The notes: a model not told the origin generated them from the sequence alone. 64,000 nucleotides of DNA from Nemertoderma westbladi (GCA_032718475.1 JAUCBJ010007900.1:1-64000); one strand, 5' to 3'; positions 32,151 through 44,288 are shown, numbered from the stretch's first letter. Numbers and translations: made by a program.

Positions 32151-32704
32151 GCCCGGTTCCCATGATGCAATCCACTATAGCTAATGGCCGCAGCCAGTGA
32201 GTGGCTACTTGCCACGAAGCTACTAGCTAATTGCGGGAGGAAAGTAGCCTTCAACCAAGAGCCGGGGCTGCACGCTACGTGCCATGTAGAGCTGTGCGTG
32301 CTGCACGCTACATACCACGCACAGCCGTGTGGCTGCACGCTATGTGCCACGAAGAGCTGTGCGTGCTGCACGCTAAATACCACGCACAGCCGTGTGGCTG
32401 CACGCTACGTGCCATGTAGAGCTGTGCGTGCTGCACGCTACACCACGCACAGCCGTGTGGCTGCACGCTCTGTGCCACGAAGAGCTATGCGTGCTGCACG
32501 CTACATACCACGCACAGCCGTGTGGCTGCACGCTACGTGCCACGTAGAGCTGTGCGTGCTGCACGCTACATACCACGCACAGCCGTGTGGCTGCACGCTA
32601 CGTGCCACGAAGAGCTGTGCGTGCTGCACGCTACGTGCCACGTAGAGCTGTGCGTGCTGCACGCTACATACCAGGCACAGCCGTGTGGCTGCACGCTACG
32701 TGCC
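32147..32704. repeat. Array 1: ~140-bp leader plus 32/33-bp tandem units
   Basis: A leader starting TAAGCCCGGTTCCCATGATG is followed by alternating units: GCTGCACGCTACGTGCCACG + TAGAGCTGTGCGT and GCTGCACGCTACATACCACG + CACAGCCGTGTG. It ends at the (TAC)n tail of the retrotransposon. The same leader and units occur at 36470-37810 in the same orientation. Long frames rich in Cys/His/Arg here are repeat artefacts. Confidence 0.93.
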
Positions 32705-32751
32705 TACTACTACTACTACTAGGATCGGCATGCTGCATTGCAGCTGCATTT

Positions 32752-33825
32752 TTAAGAATGCTGTGCCGGCTTGTCAACAAAATTGCACCGCCACAACTCC
32801 CTATCACCCATGACATTTGCTAGATCATCCGCATCTTTAAGGCCAGTGTCCTTTAAGATGCGTCTCAAGAAAGTCATGGGCTGTCCACCATGCTTATTCA
32901 CTCCATGAGGCTGCCAAAGTACAAGATTATGCACTGGCTGGTCCTCACGGCGAAAGCAATGTCCTGCAAAGCGGAGGCGATTTTGTTCTAGTGTCAAGCT
33001 TGGGGGAACCAATGAGACACCTCCAATGTTATATAGTGTCTGGTTGGAGATGTGTGCATTGTACTTGACACAATGAACCCGGCGTAGCATTCTTGTGAAT
33101 GTGCCATCCAGAGATTTGGTGTCCTCAGTAGTTAGAGCCCAGCATGGACTCCCGTAGAGGAGTACTGGAACTACTGCTGCTCTAAATAATCGGACCTTAA
33201 GTTTCCGATTAATTCTCGGTGACTTCCAAATCCTGGAAAGCCTATTCAAGGCTGCCCATGCCTTTCCCTTACGTATTCGAAGGTCCTCACCTGACTTCCG
33301 GATCCATGATCCCAGGTAACAGAAGTCATCCACATGCTCAAGCATACCATCCTTTGAGCTTATGCTCATCCGATCAGATACTTGCTGAGGACTTTCAAAG
33401 TTAACTGTCAGAATTTTGGTCTTTCTGGAGTTAATAAAAAGACCAACACTAGAAGCAGCATGTTCTAATGAGCTGAGGAGCCGTTGGGCTCCCTCTAATG
33501 ATTCTGAGAGTACTCCTAAGTCATCAGCAAAGTCTAGATCAGTTAGGTACTTGGCAGGATTTCCTCGACTTCTGGAGCCAGTAGGTGGAGTTATCATCAC
33601 CCCATCATCATTATAATGATCTAAGGACATGCGTAGAACATAGTCAACCACAATAATGAACAAGAATGGTGCAAGTGTGTCTCCTTGGAGGACGCCCCAT
33701 AACACTTCAAATGGTTCTGTGTCACCGTCAACAGTAGACACAAATGTTGTCGAACCATCGTATACTGATCTGATTGCTGCAATAATTTCATCAGGAATCC
33801 CATATAATGAAAGTATGCTGAACAT
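32752..33825 (-). CDS. Retrotransposon protein, reverse transcriptase C-half (fourth fragment)
   Basis: Continues FSILSLYGIPDEIIAAIRSV, LWGVLQGDTLAPFLFIIVVD, the catalytic box LDFADD, then the thumb/C-terminal region: LGSWIRKSGEDLRIRKGKAW, VLLYGSPCWALTTEDTKSLD and LRFAGHCFRR, ending VDKPAQHS. LQGDTLAPFL replaces the common QGxPLSPxL. The stop lies 30-50 bp before the TAG tail. Confidence 0.88.
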   Translation of the reverse strand: MFSILSLYGIPDEIIAAIRSVYDGSTTFVSTVDGDTEPFEVLWGVLQGDTLAPFLFIIVVDYVLRMSLDHYNDDGVMITPPTGSRSRGNPAKYLTDLDFADDLGVLSESLEGAQRLLSSLEHAASSVGLFINSRKTKILTVNFESPQQVSDRMSISSKDGMLEHVDDFCYLGSWIRKSGEDLRIRKGKAWAALNRLSRIWKSPRINRKLKVRLFRAAVVPVLLYGSPCWALTTEDTKSLDGTFTRMLRRVHCVKYNAHISNQTLYNIGGVSLVPPSLTLEQNRLRFAGHCFRREDQPVHNLVLWQPHGVNKHGGQPMTFLRRILKDTGLKDADDLANVMGDRELWRCNFVDKPAQHS

Positions 33826-33829
33826 ACGT

Positions 33830-34380
33830 AGCGAGAGACTGAATCAAAGGCCTTGAAGAAGTCCACAAAGATAACAGCCAGATGCCTGTCTTTCTTTTTT
33901 GATAACTCTTCAATTATCCTTCTAAGTGCCAAAATGGGCTCCATGGTCCCACGACCTTTACGGAACCCATTTTGATTTCCACGGAGCAGTCTCTCAATGG
34001 GATCCCTGATGCGATTTAATAGAATCCTATTGTATAGCTTTGCAGCAATCGAGATCAATGAGATTCCCCGAAAAGAACCATAGAGTGTTAGGTTGCCCTT
34101 CTTGGGAACTGGCACCAACTTATTTGTTTTCATTTCTTGTGGGACTCTTGTTGTTCGGTACATGTCTACTATGATGGGATAGATGAGCTTTAAACACTCA
34201 GGTATTTTAAAGACCTCAGGGGGAACACCATCTACTCCACTGGCACGATTGGTCTTAATGCTCTTTGCAGCAGCCTTCACTTCTGCAAAGGAGATATCGC
34301 CAATGGGAATGTCTGGGAGTACAGACTCAGACACTTTTACTTCTATAAAAGTTATCAGGCAATACCCTGTCATTATTGAG
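33830..34380 (-). pseudogene. Retrotransposon protein, reverse transcriptase N-half (third fragment)
   Basis: This frame carries SIKTNRASGVDGVPPEVFK, KLVPVPKKGN, FRGISLISIAAKLYNRILL, NQNGFRKGRGT and VIFVDFFKAFDSV (RT blocks up to the first catalytic Asp). The third frameshift falls near 33830, just after FDSVSR. Confidence 0.85.
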
Positions 34381-35130
34381 GAGCTTTTCAAAGTGGTCTT
34401 TCCAACCATTGAGGCGATCGGCTGGTGAATCAGCCTTAACCTTGGTGGTTGGTTGGCTTTTCCGCCCAGTAAGCAGATTGATCGATTTCCATGCCTGGGA
34501 TGATTGCCTGCTGTCGTCAGCATTATTGATGGCATCAACCTGTTGGTTTATTAGCTCCTGTAGATTAGCAGAGTACTGCCTGTTCAGGGACCTAGATGCA
34601 GCCTTAACTGCATTCTTGGCCGCTGTAGTCTGTTTGAGTCGGGACTCTTTCTGCGCCTTATGGAGGTCATTTCGGCACTTCTGAATTTTGTTGTCAGTCC
34701 AGGGGGCCCTTTTCCTGTTTCGAGGGTATACAGGAACTGTTTCCGCAGCTGCTAACTTAACTGCTTCTGTAAAGGCAGTATAGCCCTCACAGTGATCTGC
34801 CGCCTCAGAGGCAAGAGCCTCATACCTGTTGCTCAGCTGTAGTGTGAAGCTGGATCTCACACTTGGCTGTTGCAACAGAGAGGACCAGTCATGCCGCGGC
34901 AAGGCAGATTTCGTTGTTCTGCTAGCACGCAGACTAAGTCTTACCTTGGCCACAATAAGGCGGTGATCACTGGAGAAGGGTCGAAGTGTAAATGCATTAC
35001 AGTCTTGTATAGAGCTCCTGTATTTCCTACGAAACAGAATATGGTCTATCTGGGACTTGTGGCCACTGGGTCCACTATGAGTCCATAGCTTTCCAGTTCG
35101 CTTCTTGAACTGGGTTCCAGCCGAAAACAA
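34345..35130 (-). pseudogene. Retrotransposon protein, endonuclease end and linker (second fragment)
   Basis: After the first frameshift the frame reads HKSQIDHILFRRKYRSS and FTLRPFSSDHRLIVAKVRLS, the last endonuclease boxes (IDHIL and SDHRL), then a Lys/Arg/Gln-rich linker up to GWKDHFEKLLNND. The frame is lost near 34370. Confidence 0.85.
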
Positions 35131-36068
35131 TCCATTTCCAGAATAAAATCCTGAAGATGGACAGAATTTCGGTTAACACTATTGCTATAGACCCAGGGCG
35201 ATGTAGGTGATTGATGCAGACTTGCATTAAAGTCTCCCAGGAATGTTAAGAATGCATGCTGATCCACTCCATCAGTAGCTGCTTGTAGATTGTGGTAGAA
35301 ATTTTCCACCTCCTCTACAGGGGCAACACTAGTTGGAGAGTAGCACACAATCAGAACCACCTTAGGAAACTTCTTAGCCAGTCTTCCAGAACATGAGAAG
35401 TGGCAACGGATGATGCGGTTAGAGATTTGGTCTATTTTGTCCAATGCTGCATGTGCAGTTGGATTCATCACTAGACCAATTCCACCATTGCCACTATCAT
35501 CTGCTGACGCGAGGGCGAGTCGCCAACCGCCCCCCATGTCCTTAATCAGAACCTCATCAGTCTGTCCAGTCTGCATTCGGTGCTCTTGAACACCCACTGC
35601 GCTAAGAGAAAGCTTATCTGCCAAGGCAGTCAGCTCACCTTGTCGCATTGGGGACCCGAGTGTTAGGGTGTTTACTGAGGCTAGTCTTGTGACTTGCCTC
35701 AGATTCACCAATAGCTTTGTTGGTCGGGGTGGAACATGAGAGTAGCCTCCAACTCCAGAATCCCTCTCCCCATCACAATCTGGCCTTCCTGGTGACCCAG
35801 GGTTTGGGCCAGAAAGGTCATCAGGAAAGGGACTCAAAGAATTGATGGCTGCTCTCTCTCCAGTAGGGGGTGAGACAGGCAGCCGGTCAGGAGTTAACTG
35901 ACGCCTGTGAGGCCGATTGTGTCCGGTAATTCCACTGGCCTCTAGTGGCCGGACCTCCGCATTGCTAATGTAATCCATAGTGGGGGTTGGGGGGTGCTTT
36001 TTTGCCGAGTCAGCTCTCGGGGCAAATACCACACCCTGGTTTGCCATTCCACAGGGTGGGTGTCGCAA
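35100..36068 (-). CDS. Retrotransposon protein, N-terminus and APE endonuclease (first fragment)
   Basis: Begins MRHPPCGMANQGVV with a Pro/Ser-rich lead, then the endonuclease: VNTLTLGSPMRQGELTALAD, VGVQEHRM (catalytic Glu), GGIGLVMN and FLTFLGDFNASL (the GDFNA box). The frame leaves the endonuclease at about 35125; the following blocks are in another frame. The enzyme nicks the target DNA for target-primed reverse transcription, as known for this class. Confidence 0.85.
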
Positions 36069-36469
36069 TGGAGTCAGATATGAGGCCCATCACCCATATC
36101 TACTCTGGCGCACATGACCCACCATTGGCTGTTGCAGCTCATCTGCTGGGTCATGCCCTGTACCCTTGCTGCCAGGTGCAGGTTGCAGTGAAGTGCTCTC
36201 AGAGTGGACATGAGAACACTCTACTCCTGACCAGCCATTGGTAGATCACCATCTGCCTGGTCAGGCCATATACCCATGCAGCCAAGTATATGGGTCCTTA
36301 ATCCAGGACCAAGGGCATCCTTATCCCAGAACGAAGGGGGTCCTAGTTACAGGACCAGATTTGCCCTAGTAAGAGGGTCTATGCAGCTACAGGTGGCACC
36401 TCCTTTATGCTGCATGGAGGTGGCAAGTTTTCTTGATCAATGACCTAGAATACCTGACCTGACCTAAGC

Positions 36470-37815
36470 CCGGTTCCCATGATGCAATCCACAATAGCTA
36501 CTGGCCGCAGCCAGTGAGTGGCTACTTGCCACGAAGCTACTAGCTAATTGCGGGAGGAAAGTAGCCTTCAACCAAGAGCCGGGGCTGCACGCTACGTGCC
36601 ATGTAGAGCTGTGCGTGCTGCACGCTACATACCACGCACAGCCGTGTGGCTGCACGCTATGTGCCACGAAGAGCTGTGCGTGCTGCACGCTACATACCAC
36701 GCACAGCCGTGTGGCTGCACGCTATGTGCCACGAAGAGCTGTGCGTGCTGCACGCTACGTGCCACGTAGAGCTGTGCGTGCTGCACGCTACATACCACGC
36801 ACAGCCGTGTGGCTGCACGCTACGTGCCACGAAGAGCTGTGCGTGCTGCACGCTACGTGCCACGTAGAGCTGTGCGTGCTGCACGCTACATACCAGGCAC
36901 AGCCGTGTGGCTTCACGCTACGTGCCAGGAAGAGCTATGCGTGCTGCACGCTACATACCACGCACAGCCGTGTGGCTGCACGCTACGTGCCACGTAGAGC
37001 TGTGCGTGCTGCACGCTACATACCACGCACAGCCGTGTGGCTGCACGCTACGTGACACGAAGAGCTGTGCGTGCTGCACGCTACGTGCCACGTAGAGCTG
37101 TGCGTGCTGCACGCTACATACCACGCACAGCCGTGTGGCTGCACGCTACGTGACACGAAGAGCTGTGCGTGCTGCACGCTACGTGCCACGTAGAGCTGTG
37201 CGTGCTGCACGCTACGTGCCACGTAGAGCTGTGCGTGCTGCACGCTACATACCACGCACAGCCGTGTGGCTGCACGCTATGTGCCACGAAGAGCTGTGCG
37301 TGCTGCACGCTACATACCAGGCACAGCCGTGTGGCTGCACGCTACGTGCCAGGAAGAGCTATGCGTGCTGCACGCTACATACCACGCACAGCCGTCTGGC
37401 TGCACGCTACGTGCCACGTAGAGCTGTGCGTGCTGCACGCTACATACCACGCACAGCCGTGTGGCTGCACGCTACGTGACACGAAGAGCTGTGCGTGCTG
37501 CACGCTACGTGCCACGTAGAGCTGTGCGTGCTGCACGCTACATACCACGCACAGCCGTGTGGCTGCACGCTATGTGCCACGAAGAGCTATGCGTGCTGCA
37601 CGCTACATACCACGCACAGCCGTGTGGATGCACGCTACGTGCCACGTAGAGCTGTGCGTGCTGCACGCTACATACCACGCACAGCCGTGTGGCTGCACGC
37701 TACGTGCCACGAAGAGCTGCGTGCGTGCTGCACGCTACGTGCCACGCAGAGCCGCGTGGCTGCACGCTACATGCCACACAGAGACAGATACGTGTCTGCA
37801 CGCTACGTGCAACGT
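36470..37815. repeat. Array 2: leader plus 32/33-bp tandem units
   Basis: Repeats the leader of array 1 almost exactly (TAAGCCCGGTTCCCATGATG...), then about 38 units of the two alternating types, often as dimers or trimers; variants with AGGAAGAGCTATGCG and GACACGAAGAG recur together as blocks. It decays at 37730-37815. Confidence 0.93.
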
Positions 37816-37889
37816 GTCATGCTATATATTTCATGTACTGTATCTGTTTCATCATTGTGAACACAACCTGTGTGCGATACGATTCGTGG

Positions 37890-38025
37890 GTGAGACAGAC
37901 AGACAGATTTGAATTTTTGCTCATATTTTTTTTTAGCTACAAGCGTTTAAAAAAGGTGTCTCCGTCGATATTGAACCAATCGTCATGCAAGGATTCCAAA
38001 ATATGTAACACAATCTGACAATACC
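37890..38025. mobile_element. Foldback element, continuation of the interrupted third copy
   Basis: TTTTTTTAGCTACAAGCGTT + TAAAAAAGGTG, then ATGCAAGGATTCCAAAATAT + GTAACACAATCTGA match the interior of the left arm of the 14.2-kb element, in the same order and sense as the piece at 32030-32150. Thus the two arrays and the retrotransposon between them appear to be an insertion into one foldback copy. Confidence 0.55.
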
Positions 38026-39818
38026 CGAGATATGAGTGAAGTATTTATAAATATAAAGTAAATTAATAAATAATTATACTTACAGTCATATTGTAGCTGA
38101 TAGCAGTGTATTACAATAATACAGTAATAATAATAATACAGTTACGTAATACAGATGTATTACGCGCAATGGATAGACTACTTAAAAGCTGAAAGCTTTA
38201 GGTTAGGGTTACCCCTATACGATATGTTGGGCAATATTGTTGGTGTGTTGATAATGTTTTTACATAATGTTTATTTAAATAAATAAATTTAAATAAATTA
38301 ATCTATAACATACTGAAACTGAAATTAGGGGCGCAAGTAAAAGTCAATTAAACACAAAGGAAATTAATGAGTTACTGTATATTAATATCTGACTAAATAA
38401 TTATTGACAATGTGAGACAGGAAACACAGGCGCACATGGTTCACTGCTACCAATATACACATAATGATGTTATCCCCTTCCACTCACATCCTATACACTC
38501 ACAGTGCCAGGCTTTGGGAGGGCACTGTATAGTGGTAGAGAGAGACAAACGTCCCTGAATGGCCTGTGTGTGTACCTACACACATCTATCTATCAGCAAC
38601 TGCCTAGCCAGCCAAACTCCATTATGTGTGACAGTGACAATCCATTGAGGTTGCCTTGCTAGCAACTATTCCCTGCCTTCTACTCAAGCCATTCACTTAG
38701 CCAGCGTGACAGCGCCCCTCCGGCCTGTTACTTTACATAGAGGGGTACAAACTAGCATTGACGTCAAAACGTATATGACAGCTGGTTTCCACAGCGACCG
38801 AGCAATATGCTCAATGACAGCCATAGTTGACAGGCCAAGGCCCTGTGAGGAAAATAAAGGGAGGTAGGCAAGGGCAATATTTGTTTACATTCTGTCAATA
38901 CTGTTAAATAAATTTGTTCAAGATATCATTATATTATAAACCGATATTTTTGTTAATATTAAAATAAAATTTGTGATACATTTAATCTTTAATAACAACT
39001 TTAGGCAATTTAATGTCCCCATCGAATATCGAAACCACATGAAAAAAACATGAACCAAGGAAGGATACGGTACATTTTAGAGAACACGTCCTAAGTACTA
39101 ACAAACGATAACAGTGCACTCTTCAGTTTACACTCATGTTGTACATGTTAATCCATTAGGAATTAGTAAGTGTTTATACCAATTAATATATATATAATAT
39201 ATATATACAGTATATTTAAAATATTACCCCAAGTGCAGGCAAAGAAATATTAAGTAAAAATAAAAAGATAAATTCAAACAATTTTAGAGAAAACGAAATG
39301 AAGGGGGCTGGGGGAGGGGGGGGGGGGGGGGGGGAGTGACGGCTGCAGTTCACACACGAGGGAGAACCGCAGGCCCCCAAGTTTTATTTAGTTAGTATTA
39401 ATTATTAGTTAGTAGCTCATTTGTTTAGTTTCATTGTGCTTTTGGGGTTTGGCCTAGTTCATACTACTGTATTAAATCAATCATGGAAACCCAATTCTAG
39501 CAAAGATGAATGAACTATCAACTTAACCCCGCCAGAGTTCAATTAAGTCTGAAAAAAGCGCGGGAAAATTGGCGACTCGGTGCCTGGTAATCAAGGTAAC
39601 TTTGTAGTAAATCCAGAGTTTACGAAACACTGCAGTCAAAGAATTACGTAGATTAGTTTGACACATAAAATTAGTGTTTTCTACTTCGTATTGGTAATTC
39701 TTTATTATATTTCCTTGTTATTCATTTTTGCATTTGTTCTCAGGCCATTTTCAATAAGTACTAGTAACCTGCATTTAGTTTTCAATTTTTAAATTAAATT
39801 AATTAGTTTATGCAAATT
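38026..39818. other. Non-coding; AT repeats and a poly-G run
   Basis: No coding signal. A TA-rich microsatellite lies at 39185-39215 and a G run at 39316-39334. The rest is unique AT-rich sequence. Confidence 0.45.
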
Positions 39819-41335
39819 TCACGCTACTCGTGACCTTAGCCCAACGCTACTCGTGACCTTAGCCCCGCTAACTCGTGAACTTAGCCCCGCTACTCGTGAC
39901 CTTAGCCCCGCTACTCGTGACCTTAGCCCCGCTACCCGTGACCTTAGCCCCGCTACTCGTGACCTTAGCCCCGCTACTCGTGACCTTAGCCCAACGCTAC
40001 TCATGACCTTAGCCCAACGCTACTCGTGACCTTAGCCCTGCTACTCGTGACCTTAGCCCCGCTACTCGTGACCTTAGCCCCGCTACTCGTGACCTTAGCC
40101 GCGCTACTCGTGACCTTAGCCCCGCTACTCGTGACCTTAGCCGCGCTACTCATGACCTTACCCCAACGCTACTCGTGACCTTAGCCCCGCTACTCGTGAC
40201 CTTAGCCCCGCTACTCGTGACCTTAGCCCCGCTTCTCGTGACCTTAGCCCAACGCTACTCGTGACCTTAGCCCCGCTACTCGTGACCTTAGCCCCGCTAC
40301 TCGTGACCTTAGCCCCGCTACCCGTGACCTTAGCCCCGCTACTCGTGACCTTAGCCCCGCTACACGTGACCTTAGCCCCGTTACTCGTGACCTTAGCCCC
40401 GCTACTCGTGACCATAACCCCGCTACTCGTGACCTTAGCCCCGCTACTCGTGACCTTACCCCAACGCTACTCGTGACCTTAGCCCAACGCTACTCGTGAC
40501 CTTAGCCCAACGCTACTCGTGACCTTAGCCCCGCTACTCGTGACCTTAGCCCCGCTACCCGTGACCTTAGCCCCGCTACTCGTGACCTTAGCCCCGCTAC
40601 TCGTGACCTTAGCCCAACGCTACTCGTGACCTTAGCCCAACGCTACTCGTGACCTTAGCCCTGCTACTCGTGACCTTAGCCCCGCTACTCGTGACCTTAG
40701 CCCCGCTACTCGTGACCTTAGCCGCGCTACTCGTGACCTTAGCCCCGCTACTCGTGACCTTAGCCGCGCTACTCATGACCTTACCCCAACGCTACTCGTG
40801 ACCTTAGCCCCGCTACTCGTGACCTTAGCCGCGCTACTCGTGACCTTAGCCCCGCTACTCGTGACCTTAGCCCCGCTACTCGTGACCTTACCCCAACGCT
40901 ACTCGTGACCTTAGCCCAACGCTACTCGTGACCTTAGCCCAACGCTACTCGTGACCTTAGCCGCGCTACTCGTGACCTTAGCCCCGTTACTCGTGACCTT
41001 AGCCCGGCTACTCGTGACCTTAGCCCCGCTACTCGTGACCTTAGCCGCGCTACTCGTGACCTTAGCCCAACGCTACTCGTGACCTTAGCCCCGCTACTCG
41101 TGACCTTAGCCGCGCTACTCGTGACCTTAGCCCCGCTACTCGTAACCTTAGCCCAACGCTACTGGTGACCTTAGCCCCACTACTCGTGACCTTAGCCCCT
41201 CTACTCGTGACCTTAGCCCAACGCTACTCGTGACCTTAGCCCCGCTACTCGTGACCTTAGCCCCGCTACTCCTGACTTTCTTAGCTCCACGCTTCTCGTG
41301 ACCCCTCGTGACCGTAGCCTCACGCTAAGTTCACG
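39819..41335. repeat. 21/23-bp minisatellite
   Basis: About 70 units of GCTACTCGTGACCTTAGCCC with either C (21 bp) or AA (23 bp) before the next GC. Variants AGCCGCG and CCCGTGACC recur. Blocks of several units are copied (for example 39985-40160 recurs at 40610-40790). Open frames here are repeat artefacts. Confidence 0.97.
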
Positions 41336-41752
41336 TTAACTGTACATATACTAATTAGTTTTATTGTTTCAGTTAGATTCAACCCTTCTTCTGCAACCTG
41401 ATTTTTTTTTAAAACTGGTGTTCTTCAACAGGGGGCGATCTGCAAAGTGAAACATAACAGCAGTAAGTCTGGAATACGTACCTCACATGGGCCAATAATA
41501 AAATTTATTAATTTATGTTCGACATTAAATTAGGAGATATTAATTCAATGATAATGGATATTTACTTCAATATAATCAAACCCCCCCCCCCCCCCCCACA
41601 CGTCTCGAATTATATATACCAGTATATTATAACACAAAAAAATCAAATTCACCATAAGAATTATTCTTAAAACAGGGAAACACGCAGCAGCGGTTAGGCT
41701 GTAAGACGGTAAACACTGGAGATCATTGGAAAAAGTTAAAAAAAAGAATTAG
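41336..41752. other. Non-coding; poly-C run at 41581-41597
   Basis: Unique AT-rich sequence with one 17-base C run. Nothing coding seen. Confidence 0.45.
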
Positions 41753-41825
41753 TGCCCCCTGCCAGGATCGAACTGGCGACCTCCAGATTATGAGACTGAC
41801 GCGCTGCCGACTGCGCTAAGGAGGC
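41753..41825 (-). tRNA. tRNA-Met (CAT), elongator type
   Basis: A 73-nt cloverleaf without intron. The acceptor stem GCCTCCT pairs with AGGGGGC (one G-U), discriminator A. The D stem is GCGC/GCGC, the anticodon loop CTCATAA gives CAT, and the T arm is GCCAG-TTCGATC-CTGGC. It matches the animal elongator tRNA-Met pattern from memory. A Pol III terminator (run of T) follows within about 15 bp on the minus strand. A GGTTCGA-like B box (AGTTCGATCC) is present. A functional gene is likely. Confidence 0.93.
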
Positions 41826-41931
41826 ACCCGAAGGCGGTTAACACAATATAGGTATTAAGGAAACCGCTAGATATTATAAAAACAAACAGAGATAATCTTG
41901 ATGATAAATCGGTAACAACACTTAACTGTTG

Positions 41932-42056
41932 TTACTTTTTCGCCCGATTACCCCAAACACGGTAGAAACATGAGTACTCATTTCCTTTGGGAAAAAGTAA
42001 CCCATAGGATTGCATTGATTTTACTTTTTCCAAGGTGGAAAAAGCAAAATAACAGG
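41932..42056. repeat. Interspersed repeat of GTTACTTTTTCGCCCG type, copy 2
   Basis: Same plan as 17798-17912: GTTACTTTTTCGCCCGATTA, CCCCAAA, GGTAGAAA, GGGAAAAAGTAACCC, then an ACTTTTTCCA/TGGAAAAAG inverted pair. Confidence 0.6.
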
Positions 42057-42089
42057 TAATGCAGGGTTCATAGAAATGTTTATAAAATG

Positions 42090-42752
42090 TCTTTATGGAA
42101 TTTTTATATTGTACCGGTAGTTGCCAAGGTAACCGGGTGCAAAATTCAAACTTTGCGCGTCTGTATTTCAAGACAACGATGTATTCTGTTCTTGAGATTT
42201 GGTAGGTAACTAAAGGGAATAAATGACAACCAAAACATGTACATTTGAATTTGTTTACAATCCCCTTGCCATGGTAATAAGTAGGCCTATAATTAAAAAT
42301 TGGAATAATTGTCTACCAATTCTATAAAACACAATTTTTATTCGGTTTGTTAGTCTAAATGGCAAGTTAAAATTGCCAACATTTTATTTTATAATTCGTC
42401 AAGTGTGAATCATATTTATAAAGGTCAATATTTGCCAATAAACAAAACTGTCCAACCAGAGAGCAAGACCTGTGAAGGCATGATTTTGACATTCCAGAAT
42501 ATTAAATTTCGGTTAGCAATTATTAGAGGCAAAGGACAGCCACCACGCATGTATGTTGCAAATGATATAAATAGTAAATAGTAGCAAAATTTCCAGCTGG
42601 CGGTCATAGTGATAAATTATCGTAATACCCATCACCATGAAAACGGGATTAAAAAAAATTAAATGTAAAAATTTTAGATAGCGCTCGAAATTGGAACTTT
42701 GCTCCCGGTTACCTTGGCGACAACAATATAAAAATTCCAGAAAGAACGCTAA
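42090..42752. mobile_element. Possible foldback element with ~60-bp inverted arms
   Basis: Left GGAATTTTTATATTGT...TTGCCAAGGTAACCGGG and right CCCGGTTACCTTGGCGACAA...CAATATAAAAATTCC are inverted copies with few mismatches, about 600 bp apart. The inside is AT-rich without coding signal. Confidence 0.5.
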
Positions 42753-42834
42753 TCTGCTTTCTATTGGTACTGTACCAACGAATCACGATAAGGTTGGAGA
42801 ATAAAGGGAGTGTACTGTAACTGGTGAAATATCA

Positions 42835-43050
42835 TGGGAGACACCATTTTCAAACGCTTGTAGCTGAAGATTGAAAGCAAAATAAAAATTGCATTCACGT
42901 AGGTGAAACTATCTCCGTTTCAAATTTCATGCAATCTAATTAAGATACACAGTAGAAAGATTTGGGGGTGGGGGCGGGAGGGGGGGGGGGGGGGGGTTTC
43001 CAGTTACCTGAATAACGACACTATATTCCAGGAGATGGTGTATAAGATGA
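42835..43050. mobile_element. Foldback element, right-arm fragment
   Basis: TTTCAAATTTCATGCAATCT, AGTAGAAAGATTTGGGGG, a long G run (to 42996), then ACGACACTATATTCC and GATGGTGTATA match the right arm of the 14.2-kb element. The left arm is not seen. Confidence 0.65.
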
Positions 43051-44288
43051 ATAGACTGACATTCATTAGAATTATACTCTATTTCGACTTACAGTATATA
43101 AAACTCTCTAGTAAGTTTTTATGTAGTACTGTAGGCTACTGTAGATACATACTGTACTGTACATACAATACGCATTGTTCATTTAATCCCCCCACAGAGA
43201 CCGTATGTTGCCAGTGCAGTGGTTGGATTGAAAAATATAGCAGATAATACTACAGTACAACAACATATTATAGTGTAACCTGTTACTCAACAGACCGAAA
43301 TAAAACTGTTAATTCCCTCACCGTGTAATACAGAATAAACTTACTGCATAATACAGAACAATGTTGCCAAATAACTTACTGTTCAGTTGGCTATAGAGTA
43401 ACTCGTTTGTTCCTTGTAATACTTAATTATAATAATAATACTTAATATTTTTAACAAATACTAACCTTTGAGACCTTGACTTATTCATATAGGCCTGCCT
43501 GCCTACAGTAGCTTATACGGCGCCGTTCCGACCAAAAGTACATGACATGTATACCGAGAATGTAGATCAAACTCGGGCCGAGAATGCAAACGCGGCCCGA
43601 GAATGTAATCTCGGCCCGAGAAAACATTTATCAGCAATACTTGTAATATCAAATCAGTGTAATGGATCCCTTATCGAACTACAGTATGTGAAGGGACCCA
43701 ATTTTAGGGGACTGTTCAGTCAGTTTTAGGGGACAGTCTGTTCAGCATTTATTGTTCTGTCGATCCTGTAGTCAGACTCAGACCTCAAGTTATCGTTTAT
43801 ACATTTTGTGATTTGTTCCTATCGTCAATTGGATGATATTTAATACAAACTTTATATTGGTCTGACGTTATGATTTTGTCGTCGTGGCAGCCTATCGCAA
43901 ATACGATTTGATCTCGCTCGACCAGTCTTTATGTTCACTAATTAGGCCTACGCAAAGTTTGAGTTATTTCGACTGGTAACATCAGAATAAATGTTTTCTT
44001 GTCCATTGAAATCACTCATTATGTCCGTTGATTTTGACTTTTTATGTCTGTGGAAATTTATGTTTTGGCACATGCATGCTGAAATGAACAGCCTGACAGT
44101 CGTCCATAAAACACTACTCTGATAGTTGGGAGAAATGCGTAGGCCTACATAAAGTCATTCTTCGGACAAACAAAGTCATTATGCTAAATTCGTAAAAAAT
44201 TACGATACAAAAAGTCAAAAGAACGGACAAAAAATAATTGCCATATAAAATGCAGCTCACTGCAATATATGAATACCGGTACCACATG

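Larger units (their letters stand above)
32705..36465 (-). mobile_element. APE-type non-LTR retrotransposon, (TAG)n tail, three frameshifts
   Basis: Reading on the minus strand: a ~400-bp 5' region, one long protein (endonuclease then reverse transcriptase) and a short 3' end with a (TAG)n tail at 32704-32722. The single ORF with an APE-type endonuclease at the N-terminus and no gag-like ORF1 suggests an RTE-like element; the clade is inferred. A tiny truncated copy with a target-site duplication sits at 22899-22976 and a decayed copy at 31145-31780. Confidence 0.88.

Noticed and set aside
32184-37912. Many overlapping Cys/His/Arg-rich frames on both strands
   Set aside because: All fall in the 32/33-bp arrays and shift frame with the unit; no non-repeat sequence supports them.
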